DNA of 64,000 nucleotides from Paraburkholderia sp. (GCA_004322045.1 SCRN01000016.1:62001-126000), one strand, 5' to 3'. Counted from the first letter of the stretch, positions 1 to 10,059 are shown. A program made the numbers and translations. Notes: generated by a model not told the origin, from the letters alone.

Positions 1-213
1 GGCATGCCAATCGTCGATCTTGGTCACGTCGCCGGCGAGGAAGATCGCGCGGCCACCGGCCAGCGCGATCTCGCTGGCGACGCGTTCGGCGGCCGCGCCG
101 TTCAAATCGTTGACGACGACATTGGCCCCTTCGCGCGCGAATGTCTTCGCGATCCCCTCGCCGAAGCCGGAGCCTGCGCCGGTGACGACAGCCGTCTTGC
201 CTTGCAATCGCAT
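1..213 (-). CDS. SDR-family oxidoreductase, N-terminal part (runs off the window)
   Basis: Only the first 71 codons are inside the window. The protein begins MRLQGKTAVVTGAGSGFG, with the classical short-chain dehydrogenase cofactor motif TGxGxGxG at residues 11-18 and the VVVND segment that follows the second beta strand. It should be an NAD(P)-dependent alcohol or 3-oxoacyl reductase; the catalytic Ser-Tyr-Lys region lies outside, so the substrate cannot be judged. A GGAG ribosome-binding site sits about ten bases before the ATG. It lies 150 bases downstream of the aldehyde dehydrogenase on the same strand, so the two may be co-transcribed. Confidence 0.85.
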   Translation of the reverse strand, partial: MRLQGKTAVVTGAGSGFGEGIAKTFAREGANVVVNDLNGAAAERVASEIALAGGRAIFLAGDVTKIDDWHA

Positions 214-363
214 GATGTCTTTCTCCTGGCCTCGTTGGCCTCGTTTTGGTGTGATGCCGTTGCAACGCTAGAGAAGCGCTGCGGCGCGGCGTTCGGGCTC
301 GATGGGCCCTGTGCGTCTGCGTGATCGTCGCGCCCGCCCGCGCGACGCGTGCCTACTACTGTC

Positions 364-1803
364 TTAACCGTGCCGAATCGCGATCGTCTTGAGCGTGGTG
401 AAACCGTAAAGCGCTTCGAAGCCCTTCTCGCGCCCGTGTCCCGATTGGCCCGTACCGCCGAACGGCAGTTCCACGCCGCCGCCTGCGCCGTAGTTGTTCA
501 CGAAGACCTGTCCCGCGCGCAGACGCCGTGCGAGGCGCAACTGACGCGCGCCGTCGCGGGTCCAGACGCCCGCGACGAGTCCGTAGCGCGTGCCGTTCGC
601 GAGCGCCAACGCTTGGGCTTCGTCATCGAAGGGCGTGGCCGCGAGCACAGGCCCGAAGATTTCTTCTTGGGCGATGCGGTGCTCTGCCGGGACGTCGACA
701 AAGAGGGAAGGCGCTTGATAGAACCCGCCGCGCGGCGCATCGGGGGCGATCTGCCCTTGAGCCGCGAGGCGGATACCGTCGCGGCGAGCGTCGTCGACGT
801 ACTGCGCGACGCGGCCATGCTGCTTGGCGTTGATGAGGGGGCCGCAGTCGAGATCGAGCGCGCTCGGGCCTACGCGCAATGCGTCGAACGCCGCGCAGAG
901 GCGCCCGACGAGCGGCGCATAGATCGCGCGCTCGATCAGTACGCGGCTGCCCGCGGAACAGGTTTGCCCGGCGTTCTGCACGATCGCGGCCACCAGCACG
1001 GGCAACGCCGCGTCGAGATCCGCATCGGCGAAGACGATCTGCGGCGATTTGCCGCCGAGCTCGAGCGTGACCGGCGCGTGATGCTCGGCGGCCAATTGCG
1101 TGACGAGCGTGCCCACACTGGGCGAGCCCGTGAACGAAATGTGGTCGACGCCGGGATGTCGCGCGAGCGCCGCGCCCGCTTCGGTGCCGTAGCCCGTGAC
1201 GATGTTGAGCGCACCGGCGGGCAGGCCCGCTTCGGCCCCAAGCGAGGCCACGCGCAAGAGCGACAAGCATGCATCCTCGGAGGGCTTGACGACGCAGGCG
1301 TTGCCGGCAGCGAGCGCTGCGCCGACGCTGCGCCCGAAGATTTGCATCGGATAGTTCCAAGGCACGATATGCCCCGTGACGCCGTGGGGCTCGCGCACGG
1401 TCATGACCGTGTAGCCGGCTTGATAGGGGAGCGTCTCGCCGTGGAGCTTGTCGCACGCGCCGGCGTAGAACTCGAAGTAGCGCGCGAGCGCGGCGGCGTC
1501 GGCGCGCGCTTCGCGCAGCGGCTTGCCGGTATCGCGCGCTTCCAGGCGCGCGAGTTCCTCGCCGCAGGCCGCTATCAGCATCGAGAGCCGAAAGAGGATG
1601 CGGCCGCGTTCTGCGGCGCTCGCATGGCCCCACGCACCCTCGTAGGCTGCGCGGGCGGCGCGCACGGCTGAGTCGATATCGGCCGCGTTGCCGCGCGCAA
1701 TGTGCGAAAAGACCTGCCCGTCGGACGGATCGATCACGTCGATCGACTCCCCGCTCGCAGGGGATGTCCAGTTGCCGGCGACGAAGTGCTGCGCGTCTTC
1801 CAT
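364..1803 (-). CDS. Aldehyde dehydrogenase family protein
   Basis: A 479-residue NAD(P)-dependent aldehyde dehydrogenase of normal family length, oxidising an aldehyde to a carboxylic acid in the cytoplasm. Visible landmarks are PWNYP with the oxyanion Asn150, the cofactor Lys173 in VVKPSE, FTGSPSVG at 224-231, the general base Glu248 in LELGGKSP and the catalytic Cys282 in NAGQTCSAGSR. The late EIFGPV and PFGG.GQSG.GRE motifs are also intact, so the enzyme should be active. AAAGGAG lies at good spacing before the ATG. The downstream neighbour on the same strand is an SDR oxidoreductase, suggesting an alcohol/aldehyde catabolic pair. The substrate (betaine aldehyde, gamma-aminobutyraldehyde or other) cannot be assigned by eye. 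Confidence 0.92.
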   Translation of the reverse strand: MEDAQHFVAGNWTSPASGESIDVIDPSDGQVFSHIARGNAADIDSAVRAARAAYEGAWGHASAAERGRILFRLSMLIAACGEELARLEARDTGKPLREARADAAALARYFEFYAGACDKLHGETLPYQAGYTVMTVREPHGVTGHIVPWNYPMQIFGRSVGAALAAGNACVVKPSEDACLSLLRVASLGAEAGLPAGALNIVTGYGTEAGAALARHPGVDHISFTGSPSVGTLVTQLAAEHHAPVTLELGGKSPQIVFADADLDAALPVLVAAIVQNAGQTCSAGSRVLIERAIYAPLVGRLCAAFDALRVGPSALDLDCGPLINAKQHGRVAQYVDDARRDGIRLAAQGQIAPDAPRGGFYQAPSLFVDVPAEHRIAQEEIFGPVLAATPFDDEAQALALANGTRYGLVAGVWTRDGARQLRLARRLRAGQVFVNNYGAGGGVELPFGGTGQSGHGREKGFEALYGFTTLKTIAIRHG

Positions 1804-1906
1804 TCAGGGCTCCTTTGGGGTACCGCGAATCAGAACGGTCAGTCGTAACGTTACGCGACGGTGATTATGGCCCTATCTGCTGCAAAGTGGGTATGCGCCG
1901 CTCGGC

Positions 1907-1912
1907 TATAAT
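1907..1912 (+). promoter_or_regulatory. Candidate -10 box upstream of ppa
   Basis: A perfect TATAAT hexamer about 165 bases before the ppa start codon. The -35 region at the proper distance (around 1884-1889) is poor. A transcript from here would have a GC-rich leader of roughly 160 nt in which I see no obvious riboswitch. Confidence 0.4.
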
Positions 1913-2077
1913 GGCCCGCAATGCTTGCCGCCCGCGCCGGCGGCCTTCGCCCGGCGAGGCTGCGCCCCAGTTGCGGCCGTTTGCGCGCGTCTGTGGCGGC
2001 TCCGGCGGCTCCGGCCGCTTCCCGGTTCGGCGTCGCGAGCCTACGTTTTCCCGTTTCCATTTCGTCAAGAGAACGCC

Positions 2078-2605
2078 ATGAGCTTCAATCACGTCCCCGC
2101 GGGCAAGGACCTGCCGCAAGACTTCAACGTCATCATCGAAATCCCCGCGCAAAGCGATCCGGTCAAGTACGAAGCGGACAAGGAGTTGGGTATGCTCGTC
2201 GTCGACCGTTTCATCGGCACGGGCATGCGCTATCCGGTCAACTACGGATACATTCCGCAAACGCTGTCGGGCGACGGCGATCCCGTCGACGTGCTCGTGA
2301 TTACGCCGTTCCCGTTGATCCCGGGCTGCGTCGTACGCTCGCGCGCGCTCGGCATGTTGCAGATGACCGACGAATCCGGCGTCGATGCGAAGCTCGTTGC
2401 CGTGCCGCACGACAAGCTGTGCCCGATGACGGCCCACATGAAGTCGATCGACGATGTGCCGGGCTATCTGAAAGATCAGATCAAGCACTTCTTCGAGCAA
2501 TACAAAGCGCTCGAGAAGGGCAAGTGGGTGAAGGTCGAAGGCTGGGCCGATGTCGACGCCGCTCACAAGGAAATCACGGAAGGCGTCGCAAACTTCAAGA
2601 AGTAA
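2078..2605 (+). CDS. ppa: Inorganic pyrophosphatase (family I)
   Basis: A 175-residue soluble enzyme that hydrolyses pyrophosphate to two phosphates and so pulls biosynthetic reactions forward. The family I signature D-G-D-P-V-D is present, followed by [15 protein letters not shown] precedes it, and the length matches the bacterial hexameric enzymes. The ATG at 2078 was chosen over upstream in-frame ATGs because the family begins [13 protein letters not shown] here and the upstream frame is low-complexity. It follows a divergent aldehyde dehydrogenase and appears monocistronic, with a TATAAT box upstream. Confidence 0.97.
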   Translation: MSFNHVPAGKDLPQDFNVIIEIPAQSDPVKYEADKELGMLVVDRFIGTGMRYPVNYGYIPQTLSGDGDPVDVLVITPFPLIPGCVVRSRALGMLQMTDESGVDAKLVAVPHDKLCPMTAHMKSIDDVPGYLKDQIKHFFEQYKALEKGKWVKVEGWADVDAAHKEITEGVANFKK

Positions 2606-2620
2606 CGCGTGTAGGGCAGG

Positions 2621-2941
2621 TTACGGTTGCGCGAGGCCACCGGCCTCGTGCTCGCTTCCCGCTCTCTCGGAGTCGGGCAGCACCGAGGCCAATGTACGCG
2701 TGCCGGCTGCAAGCGCACGCTTGTCGGCCGGCGAGAGCTGCTTGACACGATATTCGGCGCGCAAGGCGCTCGAACGGTCCGCAAGCTCGAACGACGCGAG
2801 CAGCGCAATGGGCTTGCGCGCGCGCGTGTAGCGGGCGCCCTTGCCGCTTACATGCTTGGCATAGCGCGCATCCACGTCGGTCGCGATGCCCGTATAGAGG
2901 CTGCCGTCCGCGCATTCGATCAAATAGAGAAACCAAGCCAT
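2621..2941 (-). CDS. GIY-YIG domain protein (YhbQ/UPF0213-like)
   Basis: About 106 residues. The N terminus reads MAWFLYLIECADGSLYTGIA, a form of the GIY-YIG nuclease core (YLIE...LYTGI), followed by the conserved Arg of ARYAKHVSGKGARYTR. It belongs to the small single-domain group related to UvrC and SLX1 catalytic domains; members are thought to act on branched or damaged DNA but are poorly characterised. I prefer the ATG at 2941 to the one at 2998, because the extra 19 residues are not domain-like and a TTGACA hexamer overlaps them. It converges on ppa with only about 15 bases between. Confidence 0.8.
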   Translation of the reverse strand: MAWFLYLIECADGSLYTGIATDVDARYAKHVSGKGARYTRARKPIALLASFELADRSSALRAEYRVKQLSPADKRALAAGTRTLASVLPDSERAGSEHEAGGLAQP

Positions 2942-3087
2942 TGGCGATTGATTGGCGGTTGTTGGAGCCGGATTCCGATTTGCGAAATTGTATGTCAAGC
3001 TCTGGCTCGTTCGGAAAGTGTGCTTGAGAGAGCCTTCCGAGCAAGAAAGCGAAGAAACAAAACTAATCCGAATCCGAGGGCTTCAAA

Positions 3088-5091
3088 TTGTCGACCGAGA
3101 CGATTACGGTTCCGATCGCTCTGAACGAAACCAATCAAGGGACGGCTACGTTGCGATGGTTCGTGCAACGTACGGAATACGACCCTAAGCATGCGACGTT
3201 CCGGCCGCTCGTGAACGGCGAGGAGGCATTCGGCGCGGTCTTTGACGCCATCATGGCCGCCAAGCACAGCGTCGATATCATTTGCTGGGGTTTCCAGCCC
3301 TCGATGTACTTCAAGCGGGGCGGCAGCGATGCAGTGCCGATCGGCCAGTTGCTGGAAGCCAAGGGCAAGCAGGGCGTCAAGATTCGATTGCTGGTGTGGT
3401 GCGATGACCTGCGCGTCGCCCAGTTCTCCGAGAACATGATGCCCGGCAACAACCTGGCGTCCCTCATTGGCTCGGATACACGCAACTCGACCCAGCGGGA
3501 GTTCGACCAACTTTGGTACTGGCGCGCCAACCTCAATAACGTGACCCGTCGCACCTGGTTGCAATCCCTAGATCTGGTGAGTGAGTCGCAACATCTTGTC
3601 ACTTCCGCTGCGAATTACGCGCTGCGCCACAAGTCCTTCGACAACATCGAATTCGCCACGCGAGACTTCACCTTGGCGGAGCGGGTGGAGATCGCGTGGC
3701 GCTCATATACCCAGGCCGCCGACACCACGCGGAGCAGGGCATCCAAGGATGCGAACGCTGTCGCGATGACCGCCGAGCCAACGCATCACCAGAAAATGGT
3801 GCTGGTCGACTACGAGAGCCCCGCGGACGCGGTCGGGTTCGTGATGGGGCACAACACGCTCGATGCGTACTGGGACCGCGACGACCATAGCAGCATCCGC
3901 ATGCATCCGCAGATGGGGCGTTGCGGTACCCATCCCCGGCAAGACATCTCCAGCCGCGTGACAGGCCCCATTCTCGACCCTCTGAACCGGAATTTTTGCG
4001 AGGCGTGGGACGACGCGACCGGGCAGAGCCTGACTCAAGCGCGGCGAGGGCTAGCGTCTCAGTTGGCATTGCGCCGCGACTTTGATACGCCGCTGATGGC
4101 GCAGATCCTGCGCACCCAGTCACAGGACAAAAAGCAGGACATCAAGGCGTTGTACCTAAAAGCCGTCAACAATACGGCCAACTTCGTCTACGTCGAAAAC
4201 CAGTATTTCCGGTTCCCGCCGCTGGCCGACAAGCTCAAAGCGGCGGCGAAGCTCCAGCTTGCGGGGGGACGCGATCCGGGAAAGCACGGTCCGCTACGCC
4301 TGTTCGTCGTCACCAATTCGAACGATGAAGGCATCGGTGCGGGAACCGTCAGCACGTACCGGATGTTGGAAGCGCTCGGGCGCGCCGACGCGATTCCGGG
4401 CGTGGCCACGCTGGAGCGCGAGGATGCGCGTCAAGCGCAGCTGCGCAGCGAATACGACGAAGCATTGGCGCAGCAGGAGCAGGCCAACGACGCGATCGTA
4501 GGCGCGTACGAAATGCAGCAATACGCGGACACCGACGCGGTGCGCAAGCAGATGGGCGATGCGCAACAAAAGCTCGCGCAGGCAAAGGCGAAGCGGGCCG
4601 CGCTCGAGAAAGAAATGAAGAAGCCGCCCGAGAAGACCATCGTGCCAAACGACATTCCTGGCCTGAAGGTGCACGTTTGTACGTTGGTCGCGCCGGACTC
4701 CCCGCCGGACAAGTGGGACTACGTGTACGTGCATGCGAAGCTGATGATCGTCGACGACGCGTTCATGACCTTGGGGTCGGCCAACGTCAACATGCGCAGC
4801 ATGGAAGTCGACAGCGAGCTCAACATCTGCCACGAAAACGGCGAGGTGGCGTCGTCGCTGCGAAAGAGACTGTGGGGGATTCACACGCGGCCGAGTTCAG
4901 CGCAGAGGGTCGCCGATCATGGTGCAAACCCCATCTATTCGATGGCATCGGGCGACAACGTGGCTGACGCCTTCGACGCATGGGGAAACATCATCGATCG
5001 CAATACAAAGAACGAGAACGCGAAAACGGCTCCGGTTGCATCGCTCGTCGGTTTTGTGCGCACGTCGCCCTCCCGCAGCTATTTAGATTGA
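3088..5091 (+). CDS. Phospholipase D-family protein, probable T6SS effector (Tle5-like)
   Basis: A 667-residue protein with two HKD motifs: HQKMVLVD at residues 234-241 and HAKLMIVD at 549-556, the second followed by GSANVNMRS. The pair of HxK(x4)D motifs is the bipartite active site of phospholipase D, which cleaves phosphatidylethanolamine and related lipids. The long insert of residues about 450-520 (EQANDAIVGAYEMQQYADTD onward) is charged and probably coiled-coil. The start is TTG, with GAGG eight bases upstream and no better ATG. There is no signal peptide, as expected for a T6SS cargo effector. Three bases downstream begins a Sel1-repeat lipoprotein, the usual immunity arrangement for Tle5 effectors. 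No VgrG, PAAR or T6SS structural gene is in the window. Assignment to T6SS is inference from family and neighbour. Confidence 0.82.
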   Translation: MSTETITVPIALNETNQGTATLRWFVQRTEYDPKHATFRPLVNGEEAFGAVFDAIMAAKHSVDIICWGFQPSMYFKRGGSDAVPIGQLLEAKGKQGVKIRLLVWCDDLRVAQFSENMMPGNNLASLIGSDTRNSTQREFDQLWYWRANLNNVTRRTWLQSLDLVSESQHLVTSAANYALRHKSFDNIEFATRDFTLAERVEIAWRSYTQAADTTRSRASKDANAVAMTAEPTHHQKMVLVDYESPADAVGFVMGHNTLDAYWDRDDHSSIRMHPQMGRCGTHPRQDISSRVTGPILDPLNRNFCEAWDDATGQSLTQARRGLASQLALRRDFDTPLMAQILRTQSQDKKQDIKALYLKAVNNTANFVYVENQYFRFPPLADKLKAAAKLQLAGGRDPGKHGPLRLFVVTNSNDEGIGAGTVSTYRMLEALGRADAIPGVATLEREDARQAQLRSEYDEALAQQEQANDAIVGAYEMQQYADTDAVRKQMGDAQQKLAQAKAKRAALEKEMKKPPEKTIVPNDIPGLKVHVCTLVAPDSPPDKWDYVYVHAKLMIVDDAFMTLGSANVNMRSMEVDSELNICHENGEVASSLRKRLWGIHTRPSSAQRVADHGANPIYSMASGDNVADAFDAWGNIIDRNTKNENAKTAPVASLVGFVRTSPSRSYLD

Positions 5092-5094
5092 CCT

Positions 5095-6399
5095 ATGAAC
5101 AAACGTGTATTGATCACATTGCTGGCGGGACTCATCTGCGCCTGCAATTACAGGGAGGACCCGTTGGCTTCGCTACCCGACATGAGCGCCGTGCGCGCTA
5201 ATCTTGCGTTTACCTGTGTGCATGAGGCGGACCATTTACCTTCGTTGGATGCCGACGCGGATCGGCTGTTTCAGTACGGACGCTATCTGCAGAAGCAAGA
5301 TGGTGAAAAGAACTTCAACGACATCGCGAGGTATTACCGGATTGCCGCTGCGTACGGACATTACAAGGCGAACCAAAACTTGCAGCTACTGGTGTCGCAG
5401 GGTTTTGCGGATTCGCCGGACGCGCCGAAGGAAACGATCGATCTCGCTGCGCAACTCGTGAACCAAGGTGTGCCGGGGGGCTATTACGACATTGGTCATT
5501 ATCTGGAATTGGGGTATGGCCTGAAGCAGGATCCGGAGATGGCCTTGCGCTATATGCGCAAAGCGGCAGACTTGGGCAGTCCGGACGCGCAATACTACGT
5601 CGGGCAAAAGCTGGCGCCGATCGACAACGCCCCCGCGATTGCGCGGCAGATGTGGCAATGCGCGGCGGATCAAGGCCACGGCAAAGCCGCGAACACGTTG
5701 GGCATCGATTTCCAAGCAGACAAACACTATCCGGATGCGATCATTGCATTCCAGAAAGCGGTAGCGGCGGGAGAAGTGCAAGGCGCACTGTCGTTGGAGG
5801 CCGCGTTTTCGGGTGTTTCTGAAGGCGACAGGCTCAGCTATACCGGCGTGGGGAAAGACGCGGAGCGATCGAGACGATATCGCCTCATTCGGCAATTCAT
5901 CAACGACAACGACGGGCGCAATCCCAAAGTCCCCGACATCGACCGTATAGTGCCGTTGCCCCCGGCAAAGCTCCCCCCATGGGACGGCACCTTCCAGTGG
6001 GAAAAGGATCAGGCCGCGGCCGTACCTCCGCAAAAACCTTCCGACGACCTGATCAATCGCCTAAGCCAAGAAAAACACCTCGATCCGGCTACCGGCTTGC
6101 CTCTGGCCAAACCCGATCACGTCTCGCAGACGGAAATCGCCCCGCCGGCCGCAACGCGATTGCCGATCGGGACCATAGCGCAGACGGGAGAATCATGCCC
6201 AGAAAGGGGCGTGTGGCGTGCGACTTTGTCGAAAGGGATGGTCGCCGATGCCGAATATCAATTTCCCAAGGGGGTAGAGTTGCCTTCGCTTACGGTCTAT
6301 CGGCCGCGCGCATTCGCCTGGCTGGATGACAGGCTGGGCGTCCGTAAGCAAACGGTGGCAGTAGAGTGGCGGTTGGTCAGCTACATTAACGAGGCATAG
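5095..6399 (+). CDS. Sel1-repeat lipoprotein, probable immunity protein for the phospholipase
   Basis: A 434-residue protein with a short signal peptide (MNKRVLITLLAGLICACNYR) ending in a lipobox-like ICAC, so probably a periplasmic lipoprotein. Residues about 60-230 carry Sel1/TPR-like alpha repeats (MALRYMRKAADLGSPDAQYY, ARQMWQCAADQGHGKAANTL). The C-terminal third, about 330-434, is a separate proline-rich then globular region recalling the DUF6396 domain found in Sel1 immunity proteins. It starts three bases after the phospholipase stop and has no clear ribosome-binding site, so translation is probably coupled. Periplasmic lipid-anchored location fits neutralisation of an incoming periplasmic phospholipase. 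Immunity function is inferred, not shown. Confidence 0.75.
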   Translation: MNKRVLITLLAGLICACNYREDPLASLPDMSAVRANLAFTCVHEADHLPSLDADADRLFQYGRYLQKQDGEKNFNDIARYYRIAAAYGHYKANQNLQLLVSQGFADSPDAPKETIDLAAQLVNQGVPGGYYDIGHYLELGYGLKQDPEMALRYMRKAADLGSPDAQYYVGQKLAPIDNAPAIARQMWQCAADQGHGKAANTLGIDFQADKHYPDAIIAFQKAVAAGEVQGALSLEAAFSGVSEGDRLSYTGVGKDAERSRRYRLIRQFINDNDGRNPKVPDIDRIVPLPPAKLPPWDGTFQWEKDQAAAVPPQKPSDDLINRLSQEKHLDPATGLPLAKPDHVSQTEIAPPAATRLPIGTIAQTGESCPERGVWRATLSKGMVADAEYQFPKGVELPSLTVYRPRAFAWLDDRLGVRKQTVAVEWRLVSYINEA

Positions 6400-6426
6400 C
6401 CAGCATGACGCGGAAGATGCTACCGG

Positions 6427-6448
6427 CGCTAGTGCTCCGCTAGTGCTC
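6427..6448. repeat. Tandem 11-bp duplication
   Basis: CGCTAGTGCTC occurs twice head to tail (6427-6437 and 6438-6448) in the short gap after the Sel1 lipoprotein gene. It is probably replication slippage; no regulatory role is evident. Confidence 0.6.
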
Positions 6449-6582
6449 ATCTTGCGCCCGACGGTGTGCCACGCGAATGTCGGCGATCTCGGCCGTATCG
6501 CGGGGACTTAAATATGGCGGAGCGGGGCGGATTGGGCGTTCGTGAGCGACTAACGTCAGCATTTGCGCGTGACGCCCCTCCA

Positions 6583-7725
6583 CTACCGCTTCTTAAACGG
6601 ATCATGCTCGCGCAGTTCGTCGAAATGCGAATGAATGAGGTTCGATTCGTTTTCCAGAAAGCGGGCGACGGCATCCGAATAGGCCGGATGCGCAAGCCAA
6701 TGCGCCGAATGCGTGACAGTCGGCATAAAGCCGCGCGCCATCTTATGCTCGCCTTGTGCTCCGCCTTCGAACACCGCGAGTTTTTCCTCGATGCAAAACT
6801 CGAGCGGCTGATAGTAAGCGGTCTCGAAGTGCAAGCACGGCACGTGTTCGAGAGCGCCCCAATAGCGGCCGTATAACGCACCGCCCGACGCGTCACGCTG
6901 ATACACGATCAGCGAACTGGCGATGGCGCGCCCCTCGCGCTCCGCAATGATGAGCAACAGATTCTCAGGCATGGTTTGCCCAATCATGCGAAAGAAATCG
7001 AGACTCAAATACGGCGACGAGAAATGCTCCCGATACGTCTGCCGATAACAACGATTGAAAAACCGCCAATCGGCGTCGGTGGCGTCCTCGCCGCGCACGC
7101 GCCTGAGCGTGACGCCGGCTTCACGCACCTTGCGTCGCTCGGCGCGAATGTTCTTGCGCTTCTTTTGTTCGAGCGTAGACAGAAATTCGTCGAAGTCCCG
7201 ATAGCCGTCGTTGAGCCAGTGAAACTGGATGCCTTCGCGCCGCATCATGCCTAGTGCTTCGAGCGTGTCCGCTTCGTATTCCGTGGGAAAGAGCACGTGT
7301 AGTGACGACACATCCGATTGCTCCGCCAGCGCAACCAGGGTGGCCGCCAGTCGGCTGCGCGCTTGGTCGTCGACGGCGATGAGTCGCGTCCCTTGCACGG
7401 GCGTAAAAGGCACGGCGCAGACTAGCTTGGGATAGTAGGCGAGCCCGTTGCGCTGATAGGCATCGGCCCAGGCCCAATCGAACACATACTCGCCATAGGA
7501 ATGGTGCTTGACGTAAAGCGGCGCGGCGGCCACGAGCGCGCCCGTTTGGCCATCGACTAGCGTCACGAAGCGTGGCGCCCAACCCGTTTCCTCGGTCGCG
7601 CAGTTCGTCAGCGTCAACGCACTCAAAAACTCGTGCCGCAAAAACGGTGTCGGCTGGGGCTGCCGTGCGACGAGCGCGTTCCATTCGCGCGCATCGACCT
7701 CGAGCGGCGAGTCCAGAAGCCCCAT
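6583..7725 (-). CDS. FemAB-like / GNAT-fold acyltransferase (DUF482 family)
   Basis: About 380 residues from the ATG at 7725 (MGLLDSPLEVDAREWNALV). Family-typical stretches are FLRHEFLSAL near residue 30, the KKRKNIRAERRKV basic segment, FYNRCY-like FFNRCYRQTYREH, and the C-terminal ALYGRYWG...CLHFETAYYQPLEFCIE block. These match the DUF482/peptidogalycan-biosynthesis group with a double GNAT fold; its donor and acceptor are not established. The longer in-frame start at 7878 adds 51 residues that overlap the nadE 5' region and is unlikely. The gene is divergent from nadE, so both promoters must lie in 7726-7902. Confidence 0.85.
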   Translation of the reverse strand: MGLLDSPLEVDAREWNALVARQPQPTPFLRHEFLSALTLTNCATEETGWAPRFVTLVDGQTGALVAAAPLYVKHHSYGEYVFDWAWADAYQRNGLAYYPKLVCAVPFTPVQGTRLIAVDDQARSRLAATLVALAEQSDVSSLHVLFPTEYEADTLEALGMMRREGIQFHWLNDGYRDFDEFLSTLEQKKRKNIRAERRKVREAGVTLRRVRGEDATDADWRFFNRCYRQTYREHFSSPYLSLDFFRMIGQTMPENLLLIIAEREGRAIASSLIVYQRDASGGALYGRYWGALEHVPCLHFETAYYQPLEFCIEEKLAVFEGGAQGEHKMARGFMPTVTHSAHWLAHPAYSDAVARFLENESNLIHSHFDELREHDPFKKR

Positions 7726-7902
7726 GCGATAATCGATGCGTTCCTGTTTCAACTGTTGTCCGACCGTGTTCTTTCGGGATGGCGCGAGGCGTATGCGTCG
7801 CGCTTCACGCCCGTCGTTTATATCGCCGAGTCGTCCGGCCACAAGGGCGACAACGACCACAAGGGCCCTAACTGCCATAACGGCCGCTTGCCGCTAACTG
7901 CC

Positions 7903-9612
7903 ATGAACACCCGTATTGCTCTAGCACAAATCAACGTTACCGTCGGCGATTTCGCCGGCAATATCGCCAAGATCGTCGACGTCTCTCGAGCGGCTCATCG
8001 TGACGGCGCCAAGCTTGTCATCACGCCCGAGCTTTCGCTATCCGGGTATCCGCCGGAAGACCTGCTGCTGCGCCCGGCCTTCTACGCGGCCAGTGCGGCT
8101 GCATTGACCGAGCTGGCCGAACAACTTGCGCCGCTTTCAGGCCTGCGTGTGATCGTAGGTCACCCACACCGCGCGGCCGATGCCGAAACCTCAGCGGCGA
8201 GCGGTCATGGTAATGCAAACCGGCCGATCGAGCGCGGCGCGGCGCCCGTCGACACGTACAACGCGGCGTCGCTGATCGTCGACGGCAAGATCGCGGGCAC
8301 GTATCTGAAGCAGGATTTGCCCAACACCGAAGTGTTCGACGAAAAGCGCTATTTCGCGTCCGACACGACGCCGTTCGTTTTCGACCTGGACGGCGTCAAG
8401 TACGGTCTCATCATTTGCGAGGACGCCTGGCATGCATCGGCGGCGCAAATGGCGAAGGCAGCCGGCGCGCAAGTATTGTTGATCCCCAACGGGTCTCCGT
8501 ACCATCTGAACAAGGAGGCGACGCGCGTCGACATCGTGCGCGCGCGCATCACCGAAACAGGTCTGCCGGTCGTCTACGTCAATCTCGTAGGCGGGCAGGA
8601 CGAGCTCATTTTCGACGGCGGCTCGTTCGTGCTCGATGCGCAAGGGCAGATCGTGGCGCGCATGCCGCAGTTCGTGGAAGGGCACGCCATCGTTCAATTC
8701 GATGGCGCACGTCCTGTCACGGGCGAGATCGCGCCGGCCGAATCGCTCGAAGCGCAGGCGTACGCGGCGCTCGTGCTCGGCGTGCGCGATTACATCGGCA
8801 AGAACGGGTTTCCGGGGGCGATCATCGGCCTATCGGGCGGCGTCGATTCGGCGCTCGTGCTCGCGATCGCTTGCGACGCGCTCGGCCCGGAACGCGTGCG
8901 GGCCGTGATGATGCCATCGCGCTACACGGCCGACATCTCCACCTCGGACGCGGCCGAAATGGCCCGGCGCGTCGGCGTGCGCTACGACGAAATTGCGATT
9001 GCGCCGATGATGGACGCATTCGGCGGTGCGCTCGCGAGCGAATTCGAGGGGTTGCCGCAAGACGCCACGGAAGAGAACATTCAGGCGCGGATCCGCGGCA
9101 CGATGCTGATGGCGCTGTCCAACAAGTTCGGCTCGCTCGTGCTGACGACCGGCAACAAGAGCGAAATGGCGGTCGGCTATTGCACCCTGTACGGCGACAT
9201 GGCGGGCGGCTTCGCCGTCATCAAGGACATTGCCAAAACGCTCGTCTATCGCCTGTGCCACTATCGCAACGGCGCGAGGCAGTTCGCCAAGCGAGACGTG
9301 ATTCCCGAGCGCATTCTCACGCGTGCGCCGTCGGCCGAATTGCGCGAGAACCAGACCGACCAGGACAGCCTGCCGCCCTACGAGGTGCTCGACGCCATCA
9401 TGCGCATGTACATGGAAGAGGACAAATCGCTCTCGGACATCGTCGCAGCCGGTTATGCGCCCACGGATGTCACGCGCGTCACGCGTCTCATCAAGCTGAA
9501 CGAGTACAAGCGGCGCCAGGCGCCGATCGGCATCCGCGTGACTCATCGCGCGTTCGGGCGCGACTGGCGTTATCCGATCACCTCGCGCTACGCGGAGCCG
9601 ATTCAAGCGTGA
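7903..9612 (+). CDS. nadE: Glutamine-dependent NAD+ synthetase
   Basis: A 569-residue, two-domain enzyme making NAD from nicotinate adenine dinucleotide, ATP and glutamine. The N-terminal nitrilase-fold glutaminase domain (about 1-260) shows the Glu of ITPELSLSGYPPEDLLLR, the Lys of YLKQDLPN and the nucleophilic Cys of IICEDAWH. The C-terminal synthetase domain carries the PP-loop SGGVDSALVL and TTGNKSEMAVGY. The ATG at 7903 gives the canonical MNTRIALAQIN start; the longer frame upstream overlaps the divergent gene. It is followed about 110 bases later by a PII gene, an order often seen in Burkholderiaceae. Confidence 0.96.
   Translation: MNTRIALAQINVTVGDFAGNIAKIVDVSRAAHRDGAKLVITPELSLSGYPPEDLLLRPAFYAASAAALTELAEQLAPLSGLRVIVGHPHRAADAETSAASGHGNANRPIERGAAPVDTYNAASLIVDGKIAGTYLKQDLPNTEVFDEKRYFASDTTPFVFDLDGVKYGLIICEDAWHASAAQMAKAAGAQVLLIPNGSPYHLNKEATRVDIVRARITETGLPVVYVNLVGGQDELIFDGGSFVLDAQGQIVARMPQFVEGHAIVQFDGARPVTGEIAPAESLEAQAYAALVLGVRDYIGKNGFPGAIIGLSGGVDSALVLAIACDALGPERVRAVMMPSRYTADISTSDAAEMARRVGVRYDEIAIAPMMDAFGGALASEFEGLPQDATEENIQARIRGTMLMALSNKFGSLVLTTGNKSEMAVGYCTLYGDMAGGFAVIKDIAKTLVYRLCHYRNGARQFAKRDVIPERILTRAPSAELRENQTDQDSLPPYEVLDAIMRMYMEEDKSLSDIVAAGYAPTDVTRVTRLIKLNEYKRRQAPIGIRVTHRAFGRDWRYPITSRYAEPIQA

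Positions 9613-10059
<447 letters not shown>

Noticed and set aside
349-1671. Long plus-strand open frame opposite the aldehyde dehydrogenase
   Set aside because: It mirrors the codon structure of the aldehyde dehydrogenase gene, is Arg/Ala-rich and has no recognisable motif.
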